DNA of 64,000 nt from assembly GCA_016715075.1 (NCBI GenBank), contig JADKBK010000001.1:1-64000 (forward strand), given 5' to 3'. The notes below the pieces were generated by a model. The model was not told the DNA's origin, ran no database searches, and saw only the letters and a list, made by a program, of their open reading frames with translations. Numbering within the stretch: the stretch's first letter is position 1; each line of letters opens with the position of its first letter. Of the stretch, positions 19,316 to 28,015 are shown one piece after another. Source of the DNA: Bacteroidales bacterium. GTDB taxonomy: Bacteria; Bacteroidota; Bacteroidia; Bacteroidales; VadinHA17. The position numbers were made by a program, and so were the translations under genes.

Positions 19316-19483
19316 TGAGATTCCTCACTGCGTTCGGAATGACAGTTCATAATCAGGAGAAGAGAGGGAGAAGCGGCGATTCGAACCACGCTTATTTTTC
19401 TAATAAAATTTTGTAACGAATCGCCGCTTCTCCCTCTCTAACAATATATTAAATTGTCATTCCGAGCAGAGCGAGGAATCTCA
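19316..19483. repeat. Nested inverted-repeat element, copy 2
   Basis: The outer arms of 29 nt (19316-19344 and 19455-19483) are inverse with 4 mismatches and contain GAGATTCCTC and GGAATGACA. A perfect 23-bp inner inverted repeat (19361-19383 with 19417-19439) contains AAGCGGCGATTCG. The 33-nt loop holds no gene. Together they would form a long stem, as in a MITE-like or REP-like element. The rest of 18970-19754 shows no coding frame, and a weak CCGGAG/CTCCGG hairpin lies near 19625-19656. Confidence 0.7.
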
Positions 19484-19754
19484 CGGACCATTCGCAATTT
19501 CTCAATAATTTCAATTCTGATTTCATTGTTATCAATCAGTTGGCATACCTGGTATATCGCAACCAGAAATCCGGCAGAGTGTCTCAGACATGATTAATTA
19601 CAGTTCCTGTGAATGATACCTAAACCGGAGCTTTTTGAGAATTGTCCTCCGGAGTTTTCATTTTCCTGGTTTTTTATAATCGCTTTAATTTACTACTTTT
19701 CGATTTGTATCTAAGACAAAGAAATAATCAGCTAACCTAAGAGAATTAATCAGT

Positions 19755-21173
19755 ATGTTACAGATTCTATCATCGTCAGAAAAAGCCCTTATACACAAAA
19801 ACGGGAAACAGATCCTTGCAGAAATTGGTATCCGTGTAAGAAATAAAAAGATTTATGACCTGCTTCTCGAATCCGGTGCAGAGCCTGACAAATCAGACAA
19901 TATAAAAGTTTTTCTGCCTGAAGCAATGGTAGATAAATATCTTAAGCTTACGCCAAAGCAGTTTGCGATAAAGGATCGCATGGGAAATGAAACCATCATG
20001 AAGAGCGGAGGATCCACACTATACTATACAGCAAACGCCACTCAGTACCTTAGAGGTGCCTCCAAAAAGGTCACAGAAATGGGTGTTAATGAATTCACCG
20101 AATTTGTAAGAGTAGTGGATAAGCTTGAAAATGTTGCCGGAATTGTTGGAACCAGCCTGAAGGAATTTTCACCTGCCTGCCGCGACTTTGCCGGGTTCAG
20201 GATTGCAGCCCAGTATTCCCCAAAACATATCAGGCCCTGTATTTATACTCCTTCGGGAGCTGAGGCTATAATAGAGATGGCAGATATTATTCTGGATGGG
20301 AAGCCTCTGAAAGATAATATGTTCTTTACTCTGGGATACAGTATTGTGAGTCCGCTGACCTGGACAGATACAGCGCTGGAGCTCTTTTACAGGACCAGAG
20401 GATATGGCATTCCTGTCATGATTAATTCCGAGCCACTGGCCGGAGGTACCTCACCGGTAACCCTTGCCGGCAGCCTGGCGCTGGCTGATGCAGAGGTGCT
20501 GAGTGGTATTGTAATTAACCAGATTATTGAACCTGGCAGGCCATGCATATATAATTCCGGGTTTGCACATGTCTTCGATATGATGACCACCCTGGTGCTG
20601 ACCGGTTCACCTGAAAATGCCCTGCTTCAGGCAGCAGGTTCAGAAATGGCTCATTTCCACGGATTGCCTTCTGCATCCTGGGCACTCAGCGATTCTGCCA
20701 TGCTCGATTCCCAGGCGTCCTCGGAAAAAATGCTGACTTCACTGATTCATACACTTGGTAAGGTTAATATGGTTTGGGGTATAGGCAATATTGAAACATC
20801 AAAGACAATATCGCCCGAAATAGCTGTTATCGACAATGAACTGGCAGGTACCTGCAAACGGTTTTCTGAGAGATTTAAAGTTGATGAAGAGCACCTGGCT
20901 TTTGACCTGATAAAGGAGATTGCTTTTAGCAGTTCATTTCTTGAATCTGCACATACACTCGAACATTTCCAGGAAGAGATCAGGTATTCTGATCTGCCAA
21001 ACAGAAGTAACAGAAGCCGATGGGAGAACAGCGGCTCATACTCAATTGAAGAGAAAGCAGAAAAACAGGTGAATGATATTCTGAGTAAAACACCTGACGT
21101 TTATCTTACAGGAAATCAAATCAGTAAGCTTGATGCCCTGCAGAAAAGGTGGATAGATAGGCTGAGCAGCTGA
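19755..21173 (+). CDS. MttB-superfamily (trimethylamine methyltransferase-like) protein, non-pyrrolysine
   Basis: Protein of 472 residues of the MttB superfamily, which transfers methyl groups from quaternary or tertiary amines to a corrinoid protein. Family-like segments are ILAEIGIRV, the mid-protein PSGAEAIIEMADIILDG, and GYSIVSPLTW. The reading frame has no internal TAG, so it belongs to the non-pyrrolysine branch (relatives include glycine-betaine and carnitine methyltransferases). No corrinoid protein (MttC-like), MtrH-like or reactivase gene is nearby, which leaves its partner unknown. It is preceded by the repeat-rich interval. Confidence 0.82.
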   Translation: MLQILSSSEKALIHKNGKQILAEIGIRVRNKKIYDLLLESGAEPDKSDNIKVFLPEAMVDKYLKLTPKQFAIKDRMGNETIMKSGGSTLYYTANATQYLRGASKKVTEMGVNEFTEFVRVVDKLENVAGIVGTSLKEFSPACRDFAGFRIAAQYSPKHIRPCIYTPSGAEAIIEMADIILDGKPLKDNMFFTLGYSIVSPLTWTDTALELFYRTRGYGIPVMINSEPLAGGTSPVTLAGSLALADAEVLSGIVINQIIEPGRPCIYNSGFAHVFDMMTTLVLTGSPENALLQAAGSEMAHFHGLPSASWALSDSAMLDSQASSEKMLTSLIHTLGKVNMVWGIGNIETSKTISPEIAVIDNELAGTCKRFSERFKVDEEHLAFDLIKEIAFSSSFLESAHTLEHFQEEIRYSDLPNRSNRSRWENSGSYSIEEKAEKQVNDILSKTPDVYLTGNQISKLDALQKRWIDRLSS

Positions 21174-21207
21174 TTTGAATATTACGTCATTTAATTTATT
21201 GTACAAT

Positions 21208-22281
21208 ATGATAAACCGGTCTGATCTTATAATACTTTTCATGTTTTATTCATTGTTCTCCTTATTCTCATGTAAAAAGGATGAGGTCATCAAGGATAGT
21301 TACCTTACTAAACCGGAATGCTCATCCTCATTTATTCCCAAAACATACGATTACCAGGTGGTAGGATTTTATCCATCCTGGACAACAGGTGAAATGCCTG
21401 TAAGAGATATTCCATGGGAAAAGCTTACACGTGTTGTTTATGCCTTTGCAGAGCCAAATGCCGATGGAACAATTAATACTTCCGGGCTTACAGGAATACA
21501 GCAGCTTGCTGACAGTGCACATGCTAATGGAGTTGAGATTTATTTTTCCATTGGAGGGGCTGAGGCATCTAATAATTTTCCAGTAATGGCTACTAATGCT
21601 AAAGCAAGAGATCTGTTCATAAAAGAGGTAAGGCAATTTATATTTGCAAACTGTCTGGATGGCGTTGACATAGACTGGGAGTACTGGTCAGGTTATGAAA
21701 ATAATGTTGTAGTGCCTGCCGAATCCAACGCACTTGTTACAATTGTTAAAGAACTGAAGAGCGAGCTTTCTCCTTTTCAACTTGGTATTTCAATTGATCT
21801 GGGCGCCTCAGACTGGGGTGGTAAACACTTCATGGATGAGATCCCTGACTATGTGGATCAACTTATGGTAATGAGCTATGATTTTTCGGGAACATGGACT
21901 GGACCTGGTCCGCATTCCGCTTTTGCTGATGCCATTGGATCGGGCAATACAATTAATTCTACCGGCCTTGCTTACTGGGTTAATTACAGGGGCTGGCCAA
22001 AAGAGCATATATTACTGGGAGTACCCTTCTATGGAAAGGATTTCGATCATGCAGGGGGATATTTGCTGAAATATTCAGAGATTTTGAATCAGTTTCCGGA
22101 CGCCTATAAATATGACCGCGTGAATAACATTTATTATGACGGCATATCCACAATGGCTGAAAAGACAAGTTATGTTGCCGAAAATAATTTTTCCGGGATC
22201 ATGATATGGGAGATAACCCAGGACAGCAAGGTGGATTCCACCAGCCTTCTGAACGCTATCCATAAGGTTCTGCATCCCTGA
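21208..22281 (+). CDS. GH18 glycoside hydrolase lipoprotein
   Basis: Predicted chitinase-like lipoprotein of ~357 residues. ATG 21208 gives a clean signal with lipobox SLFSC (the upstream TTG at 21175 does not). The GH18 active-site motif DGVDIDWE is at residues 141-148, with Glu148 as acid/base. YFSIGG precedes it in the barrel and LMVMSYDF follows. MIWEITQD near the end matches the last barrel strand. It begins 34 bp after the MttB-like gene. One of three GH18 genes in this window. The other two are on the minus strand. Confidence 0.88.
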   Translation: MINRSDLIILFMFYSLFSLFSCKKDEVIKDSYLTKPECSSSFIPKTYDYQVVGFYPSWTTGEMPVRDIPWEKLTRVVYAFAEPNADGTINTSGLTGIQQLADSAHANGVEIYFSIGGAEASNNFPVMATNAKARDLFIKEVRQFIFANCLDGVDIDWEYWSGYENNVVVPAESNALVTIVKELKSELSPFQLGISIDLGASDWGGKHFMDEIPDYVDQLMVMSYDFSGTWTGPGPHSAFADAIGSGNTINSTGLAYWVNYRGWPKEHILLGVPFYGKDFDHAGGYLLKYSEILNQFPDAYKYDRVNNIYYDGISTMAEKTSYVAENNFSGIMIWEITQDSKVDSTSLLNAIHKVLHP

Positions 22282-22410
22282 AATCCAGACTGCTGATTAC
22301 ATGCTGATAATAAAAAAAAGAGCATTTGACTTTACTTAAAGTTAAAACTTTAATGTAAATTGTTCTTCGATTTATGCATATCAATATTTTTATACCTAAC
22401 CCTTATAAGT

Positions 22411-24546
22411 ATGAAACGCATTTACCCAACGTCTTTAACCCTCCTTTTGTTGATCTCAGTTTCAGTTATTATTCTGTTTACAACCTGCAGGAAAACTCCT
22501 GAAGCAGGACGGGAGTATGGTTGGTTCGAATTTGTAATTCCGGATTCCGACACAACGCATAATGAAGTGGATATGTCATTCCTTAATGAAGGAATTGCAG
22601 GGGCGTCAGGTTTTGTAAAGGTTGAGAACGGTCATTTTGTTGATGGCAAAGGATCAAGGATCAGGTTTTTCGGAACTAATCTCACATTTTCTTCTGCTTT
22701 TCCGGATAAGCCGACAGCTGTTTTGATTGCCGGCAGACTGAGAAAACTGGGTATGAATGTTGTCAGGTTTCATCATATGGATAATCAGTCTGTTCCTGAT
22801 GGAATATGGGATGCTTCAAAAAAGGAACTGGATCCGGGACAGCTGGACAAGCTTGACTGGCTGGTTTATCAGCTTAAGCTGCACGGGATTTACAGCAATA
22901 TTAATACCCATGTATCAAGGGAGTATCCGGGGTGTGACTATGAAGGAATAGATCAGTTTAATTACGGTAAAGCAATAGATCAGTTTTACAGACCATATAT
23001 TGAGATGCAGAAGGAATTTGCTAAGGAATTACTTACTCACAAAAATCCTTATACAGGGACAACTTATGTTGAAGAGCCGGCAGTGGCATTTGTAGAAATA
23101 AACAATGAGAATTCCCTTATTTCCAACTGGAGCCTGCTGACGAAACTCAACAAGGATCATAAAACGGCCTTGCTGCAGCAGTGGAAGGAGTGGATAGGTG
23201 CGCACCCGGAGTATCTTAAGAAGGAAGGGTTTAGCAATGACCTGATGTCTGTTATAGCCAATTATACTGAAAAGACCCCTGTCACTCAAAAGGAGATGCT
23301 CTGGGGCTTCCTGATGGAAAGGGAACTCTCCTATGCAAGGGAGATGATGGACTACTTTAAAAAAGAGTTAAAGGTTAAAGCCAATATCGCAGAGACACAG
23401 GCTTATTACAGCGGAGTACAGGGTGTTTCGCGCGAAGCCAAGGTATCAGACTTTGATGATATGCATTCTTATTGGGAGCATCCCGATTTTCCGGGCAAAA
23501 GCTGGTCCTCCACCAACTGGACTATACGGAATTCATCAATGGTCACCGATAAACAGACAGGCACACTGACATGGTTTGCTCAACATCGTATTGCAGGCAT
23601 GCCTTTGACAATAAGCGAATATGATCATCCGGCTCCAACCTTCTTTTGTGCTGAAATGTTTCCTATGCTCAATTCATTTGCTGCCTTCCAGGATTTTGAC
23701 GGAATATATCATTTTACTTTTGACGCCCCGTATGATGGCGGACGTATCGATAATTTCTTCTCAAGTGCAGGCCATCCGCTGAAGCAGATATTTGTCCCGG
23801 CGGGTGCCGTACTCTTCAGGATGGGAGCGGTTCAGCCCGGCACGCACACTGTCCAGCTTGATCTCCCTCCTGCTTCAGTCCTTGAAAACATGGTAAAGAC
23901 TGGTGATAAGATCAGATTACATGGGTCAAATATGAAATATGTATGGCAGGATGCAGGAGCATCACCGGGTCTGGCAATACAACATCCGGTAAATGTGAAT
24001 GTGAAAGCTTCAGAGTTTAAATTATCGGAGCCTGTCACTGCTTCGGCCGGACCATGGGAGAGTGAAACGGGTGAGATTATCTGGGACAACAGGGATTCCA
24101 TAAATGCTGTATATAAGATCAATTCCCCCTCGGCAAAAGCTGCTATAGGCTATATCGGCGGAAAAAATATTGAACTTGGCAATGTTACTATTGCTATGGA
24201 CACAACACGGTATAACTGGGCTACCATTACCTTAACATCGCTTGATGGCAAACCGGTCGAACAATCCTCAAGGGTATTGCTTGTTGCTGCAGGCAGGGTT
24301 GAAAATACCGGCTGGAAATGGGATGCAGGCAAAACAACCCTCGGTGGCGATTGGGGTAAATCTCCGACTATTGCTGAGGGTATACCAGCAGAGATTATTT
24401 TTAAGGGGATGGATAAGTTCACTGTCTTTGCTCTTGATCCTGCCGGTAACAGGTTAAATGAAATCCCGGTTTCCATGAAGGGGAGTGAATCCAGCTTTGG
24501 TATCGGGGCTCAGTATAAAACCTTATGGTATATAATTTCAAGGTAA
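22411..24546 (+). CDS. Clan GH-A-like glycoside hydrolase lipoprotein
   Basis: Large lipoprotein of ~711 residues. ATG at 22411 gives MKRIYPTSLTLLLLIS and a lipobox ILFTTC. The upstream in-frame start at 22360 would bury the signal. The barrel region has RFFGTNLTF, GMNVVRFHHMDN, VEINNENSL (Asn-Glu typical of the clan GH-A acid/base) and LTISEYDHPAP (Glu as likely nucleophile). The C-terminal third looks like beta-sandwich domains. Family (GH5/GH42-like) cannot be fixed by eye. It lies 129 bp after the GH18 gene and may be co-transcribed with it. Confidence 0.72.
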   Translation: MKRIYPTSLTLLLLISVSVIILFTTCRKTPEAGREYGWFEFVIPDSDTTHNEVDMSFLNEGIAGASGFVKVENGHFVDGKGSRIRFFGTNLTFSSAFPDKPTAVLIAGRLRKLGMNVVRFHHMDNQSVPDGIWDASKKELDPGQLDKLDWLVYQLKLHGIYSNINTHVSREYPGCDYEGIDQFNYGKAIDQFYRPYIEMQKEFAKELLTHKNPYTGTTYVEEPAVAFVEINNENSLISNWSLLTKLNKDHKTALLQQWKEWIGAHPEYLKKEGFSNDLMSVIANYTEKTPVTQKEMLWGFLMERELSYAREMMDYFKKELKVKANIAETQAYYSGVQGVSREAKVSDFDDMHSYWEHPDFPGKSWSSTNWTIRNSSMVTDKQTGTLTWFAQHRIAGMPLTISEYDHPAPTFFCAEMFPMLNSFAAFQDFDGIYHFTFDAPYDGGRIDNFFSSAGHPLKQIFVPAGAVLFRMGAVQPGTHTVQLDLPPASVLENMVKTGDKIRLHGSNMKYVWQDAGASPGLAIQHPVNVNVKASEFKLSEPVTASAGPWESETGEIIWDNRDSINAVYKINSPSAKAAIGYIGGKNIELGNVTIAMDTTRYNWATITLTSLDGKPVEQSSRVLLVAAGRVENTGWKWDAGKTTLGGDWGKSPTIAEGIPAEIIFKGMDKFTVFALDPAGNRLNEIPVSMKGSESSFGIGAQYKTLWYIISR

Positions 24547-24575
24547 AGATGAATATTCACAATAAGATCAATTAT

Positions 24576-24615
24576 CTCTGTGTCTCTCTGTGATTCCTCT
24601 GTACCTCTCTGTGAT
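24576..24615. repeat. Short CTCTCTGTGAT low-complexity repeat
   Basis: Between the glycosidase and the CDF gene, CTCTCTGTGAT occurs twice within a CTCTGTG-rich stretch. It resembles the TCTGTGTAACTCAG words near 12800. No function visible. The remaining intergenic sequence to 24747 has no gene. Confidence 0.4.
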
Positions 24616-24708
24616 AGTTCTTCATTTTTATTTCACATCTGTCTGCCGTTGCAGCCAGGGCGAGCAGATATAATTCGCAGAGTTAAACCGGGAGATTGTA
24701 ACAATCTG

Positions 24709-24716
24709 TAAATTTG
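24709..24716 (+). promoter_or_regulatory. Candidate -7 element TAAATTTG upstream of the CDF gene
   Basis: TAAATTTG matches the Bacteroidetes TAnnTTTG -7 consensus and lies 31 bp before the ATG. I see no good TTTG -33 partner at the usual spacing, so this is weak. Confidence 0.3.
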
Positions 24717-24747
24717 GAATAATATTAATATTAGATCTTCTAAATAA

Positions 24748-25656
24748 ATGTCACATCAGGAAGCTTCAACAAAATCAATACTTTTTGCCCTGCTGGCGAA
24801 CCTTGGTATTGCTATTACAAAAACAGTTGCCGCAGTCTTAACTGGGTCAGGTGCTATGCTGGCTGAGTCGATCCACTCCTTTGCCGATTGCGGAAATCAG
24901 GGACTTTTATTTCTTGGTTTAAAAGAGGCAAAGAAGGTAGCCGATACAGAGCATCCTCTGGGACACGGGAAGGAAATTTATTTCTGGTCGTTTATTGTAG
25001 CCCTGATTTTATTCAGCATGGGTGGTCTCTTCTCGGTTTACGAGGGTATTCACAAGGTGAGTACCCATGAAGGATTGAAGAATCCGTTAATTGCTATTGT
25101 TGTATTATCTGTCAGCATGATTCTGGAAGCTGCCTCTCTGTATGGTTGTCTGACCCAAATCAATAAGATAAGAAGAAATGAATCACTCTGGACCTGGGTC
25201 AAAAACAGCCGTCAGAGTGAACTGATAGTTGTTTTAGGTGAAGATGTTGCAGCATTGCTTGGCCTTTTATTTGCTCTTATCTCTGTTGTTCTGGCGATGA
25301 TAACAGGAAACCCTCTTTTTGATGCTCTGGGAAGCATTGGAATCGGGGTCTTACTTATCCTGGTCTCATTTTTTCTGGCTGCAAAAGTAAAAGGCTTATT
25401 GATTGGGCAAAGCGCTGATAACGAAACCAACAAAGCGATCAGATCTTTCCTTGAATCCCGCCCGGAAATTGACAAGGTACTTAACCTGATAACAATACAG
25501 CTGGGCGCACAGGTAATGCTGGCTGTAAAAGTAAAGATGACGAAAGTTAATACTGTTGATCAGCTTATCAGTAATATTAATATCTGCGAATCCGACCTGA
25601 AGAAACAGATTCCTGTCATTAAATGGATATTCTTCGAACCCGATAATCTGGATTGA
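24748..25656 (+). CDS. Cation diffusion facilitator (CDF) family transporter
   Basis: Inner-membrane divalent metal (probably Zn2+) efflux protein, 302 residues. It has about six transmembrane helices and a cytoplasmic C-terminal ferredoxin-like domain. The TM2 metal-site motif HSFAD (His43, Asp47) is followed by NQGLLFLG, the family's HPLGHGKEIYFW occurs after TM2, and an Asp in GEDVAALLG is in the expected TM5 position. The C-terminal domain includes the SRPEIDKVLN segment. The gene stands alone between a glycosidase and a TonB receptor. Confidence 0.9.
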   Translation: MSHQEASTKSILFALLANLGIAITKTVAAVLTGSGAMLAESIHSFADCGNQGLLFLGLKEAKKVADTEHPLGHGKEIYFWSFIVALILFSMGGLFSVYEGIHKVSTHEGLKNPLIAIVVLSVSMILEAASLYGCLTQINKIRRNESLWTWVKNSRQSELIVVLGEDVAALLGLLFALISVVLAMITGNPLFDALGSIGIGVLLILVSFFLAAKVKGLLIGQSADNETNKAIRSFLESRPEIDKVLNLITIQLGAQVMLAVKVKMTKVNTVDQLISNINICESDLKKQIPVIKWIFFEPDNLD

Positions 25657-25842
25657 ATTTACTCAATTACTGAAAAGCTGAGGACCCATCTGAACTTTTC
25701 GACTTAATCATCGTTTGCTAATAATGGAATTACCAAAACTATTAACTGGGAAATCATTCCGGAAGAATCTTTGCATGTATGGTAAACCCGATGTGTCATA
25801 ATTATTGATCAATTTATGATTTTATAATTTTCTCTCATAAAA

Positions 25843-27879
25843 ATGAATCGGAAAGAAAAGAGATGTGCTTTATCAATAATACAGTTCCATTGCTGGTCAC
25901 GAAAAAGTTATGCTGTATTCAATACTCTTCACAGGCTGATAAAAATATGTACACTGAGCATAATATACAACATTATAGCTCTGCCAGGGGAAATGCAGGC
26001 ACAGGGAGGGATCGACAGTCTGGGTGTTAAATCATATGATCTGGGAAGTGTGGTAATTACGGCAGGACGTACACCTGTTGAAGCACAGCAGGCTGCGCGC
26101 ATTGTTACAGTAATTACCAGGGCTGATATTGAGAGGGCGCCAGCCCAGAACATTAATGACCTTCTCCGGTACTTTGCCGGGGTAGATATACGCCAAAGGG
26201 GGCAGTTTGGTGTACAGGCAGATATAAGTATACATGGCGGAACATATGACCAGACTTTAATCCTTCTTAATGGCATCAATGTAACCGATCCGCAAACCGG
26301 ACACCATAATCTCAATCTTCCCATTGACATCGAGAGTATAGAAAGGATTGAAATCATTGAAGGCCCTGCTGCAAAATCATTTGGCCCAAATGCCTTCAAC
26401 GGTGCAGTTAACATCATTACCGGAAATAGCAAGCCCAACCATATCAGGCTTTCTGGCATGCTGGGACAATACGGTTTGAATAAGGAATCAGTCAATATTT
26501 CGAATACAACAGGCAGCTTCGATCATTTCCTCAGTATTTGCCGGATGGCATCAGAGGGGTACATGAAAAATACTGATTTCTCAAATACCAATCTTTTTTA
26601 CCAGGCACATTATAAATTAAAAGCAGGGACATTCAATTTTCAGACAGGTTACAATAGTAAAGATTTTGGCGCAAACAGCTTTTATTCATTAAAATACCCT
26701 GATCAGTTTGAATCGACTAAGACTCAATTTGTTAGTCTAGGATACCAGAGCAATACTGTAATTAAAATTGTACCTGTATTTTATCTTCGGCGCAATCTTG
26801 ATCTTTTCGAACTCAGGAGAAATAATGATTCAATTCCGTTTAATCATCATCAGACTAATACTGCGGGTATGAACCTGAATGTCTGGGCAAAGCACAGACT
26901 TGGAAAAACCTCGCTCGGAATTGATTTGCGTCATGAGCATATCATAAGTAATGTACTTGGAGATCTTTTGGATATTCCAATTAAAGTACCGCATTTTGAC
27001 AGTGTTTTCTATACAAGGTTCTACTCCAGGATGAATGTCAGTCTCTATGCCGAGCATTCGGTTTCATGGGATAAACTCACAGTTAACGCAGGGATCATGG
27101 CACATCATAATTCCGATCTGAAAGGATTTATGTTTTACCCCGGAATTGATCTGAGCTATATGTTTGACAAGTATTTCAGACTTTATGCTTCTGCCAATAA
27201 AACCTTACGAATGCCCACATTTACCGACATGTTTTATAAGAGTCCATCCCAGAAGGGTAACCCAGGTTTAAAACCTGAAGAAGCATATACTGCCGAAGGA
27301 GGATTAGAATACACAAATTCATATCTTAAAGGCAATTTCAGCTTTTTCAGACGGTGGGGATACAATATGATTGACTGGGTTAAAAATCCTGCCTCTGATA
27401 GTATAATCTGGCGAAGTATGAATCATACCCGGATAAATTTTACCGGTATTGAATGTTCATTAACGTTAACTCCTTCCGGCGAAGGAAGATTTGAAAGGAT
27501 ACACTCCTTAATGTTCTCCTATACATTTTTGAAGGCCGATTCCAATCGCAATAACCTTCTTTCGAGATATGCACTTGACTACCTGAGCCATCAGATTACT
27601 TCAGGAATTGATTTCAGGATAGTCATGAGACTTTACAATTCCACCAGGTTGACCTATCACGACCGGAGCAGTGTATACCAGGATGCGACAGGGAGACTGG
27701 TTTCCTATAAGCCATTCTGGTTATGTGATAGTAAGGTATACTGGAAAGAAAAGCATTTTTCAATATATGCTGAAGCAACCAATGTATTTAATACAGGCTA
27801 TTACGATTTTGGAGGAATCGTCCAGCCAGGAGTATGGTTTATGTGTGGAATTTCAGCAGATATCGATTACAGGAAATAA
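25843..27879 (+). CDS. TonB-dependent outer-membrane receptor (BtuB-like)
   Basis: Outer-membrane active-transport barrel, 678 residues as annotated. A hydrophobic stretch ending near MQAQ (residues ~30-52) looks like the signal, so the true start may be internal to the 25843 ATG. The plug domain follows: VVITAGRTPVEAQQ (TonB-box-like), ARIVTVITRADIERAPAQNI, the IHGGTYDQTLILLNGI loop, and ERIEIIEGPAAKSFGPNAFNGAVNIIT. Then a beta-barrel ends with a C-terminal aromatic strand. It has no carboxypeptidase-like N-terminal domain and no SusD neighbour, so it resembles metal or vitamin B12 receptors more than SusC. The ligand is unknown. Confidence 0.9.
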   Translation: MNRKEKRCALSIIQFHCWSRKSYAVFNTLHRLIKICTLSIIYNIIALPGEMQAQGGIDSLGVKSYDLGSVVITAGRTPVEAQQAARIVTVITRADIERAPAQNINDLLRYFAGVDIRQRGQFGVQADISIHGGTYDQTLILLNGINVTDPQTGHHNLNLPIDIESIERIEIIEGPAAKSFGPNAFNGAVNIITGNSKPNHIRLSGMLGQYGLNKESVNISNTTGSFDHFLSICRMASEGYMKNTDFSNTNLFYQAHYKLKAGTFNFQTGYNSKDFGANSFYSLKYPDQFESTKTQFVSLGYQSNTVIKIVPVFYLRRNLDLFELRRNNDSIPFNHHQTNTAGMNLNVWAKHRLGKTSLGIDLRHEHIISNVLGDLLDIPIKVPHFDSVFYTRFYSRMNVSLYAEHSVSWDKLTVNAGIMAHHNSDLKGFMFYPGIDLSYMFDKYFRLYASANKTLRMPTFTDMFYKSPSQKGNPGLKPEEAYTAEGGLEYTNSYLKGNFSFFRRWGYNMIDWVKNPASDSIIWRSMNHTRINFTGIECSLTLTPSGEGRFERIHSLMFSYTFLKADSNRNNLLSRYALDYLSHQITSGIDFRIVMRLYNSTRLTYHDRSSVYQDATGRLVSYKPFWLCDSKVYWKEKHFSIYAEATNVFNTGYYDFGGIVQPGVWFMCGISADIDYRK

Positions 27880-27935
27880 ACAAAAAGGGAATCCCCTCAC
27901 TTTCCTTCAAATATTTTTAATTACCAGCGAGTTAT

Positions 27936-27966
27936 ATTGAGTTTAACAATAAAAATTGTAAATTTG
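27936..27966 (+). promoter_or_regulatory. Candidate Bacteroidetes promoter upstream of the PAS histidine kinase
   Basis: ATTG at 27936-27939 is separated by 19 nt from TAAATTTG at 27959-27966, matching the TTTG/TAnnTTTG pattern of Bacteroidetes housekeeping promoters. It lies 49 bp before the ATG at 28016. This is a pattern match only. Confidence 0.4.
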
Positions 27967-28015
27967 GATTAATCTGACCGTAGGGAAGTCAATTCTACCA
28001 GTCAATTTAATTGCA

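Noticed and set aside
18970..19754. Hidden small gene or structured RNA in the long intergenic region
   Set aside because: No coding frame of note. The structure seen is explained by the two inverted-repeat elements.
19755..21173. Pyrrolysine-containing MttB
   Set aside because: There is no in-frame TAG in the gene.
22411..27879. Classical SusC/SusD polysaccharide utilization locus
   Set aside because: The TonB receptor lacks the SusC-type N-terminal extension and no SusD homologue is present.
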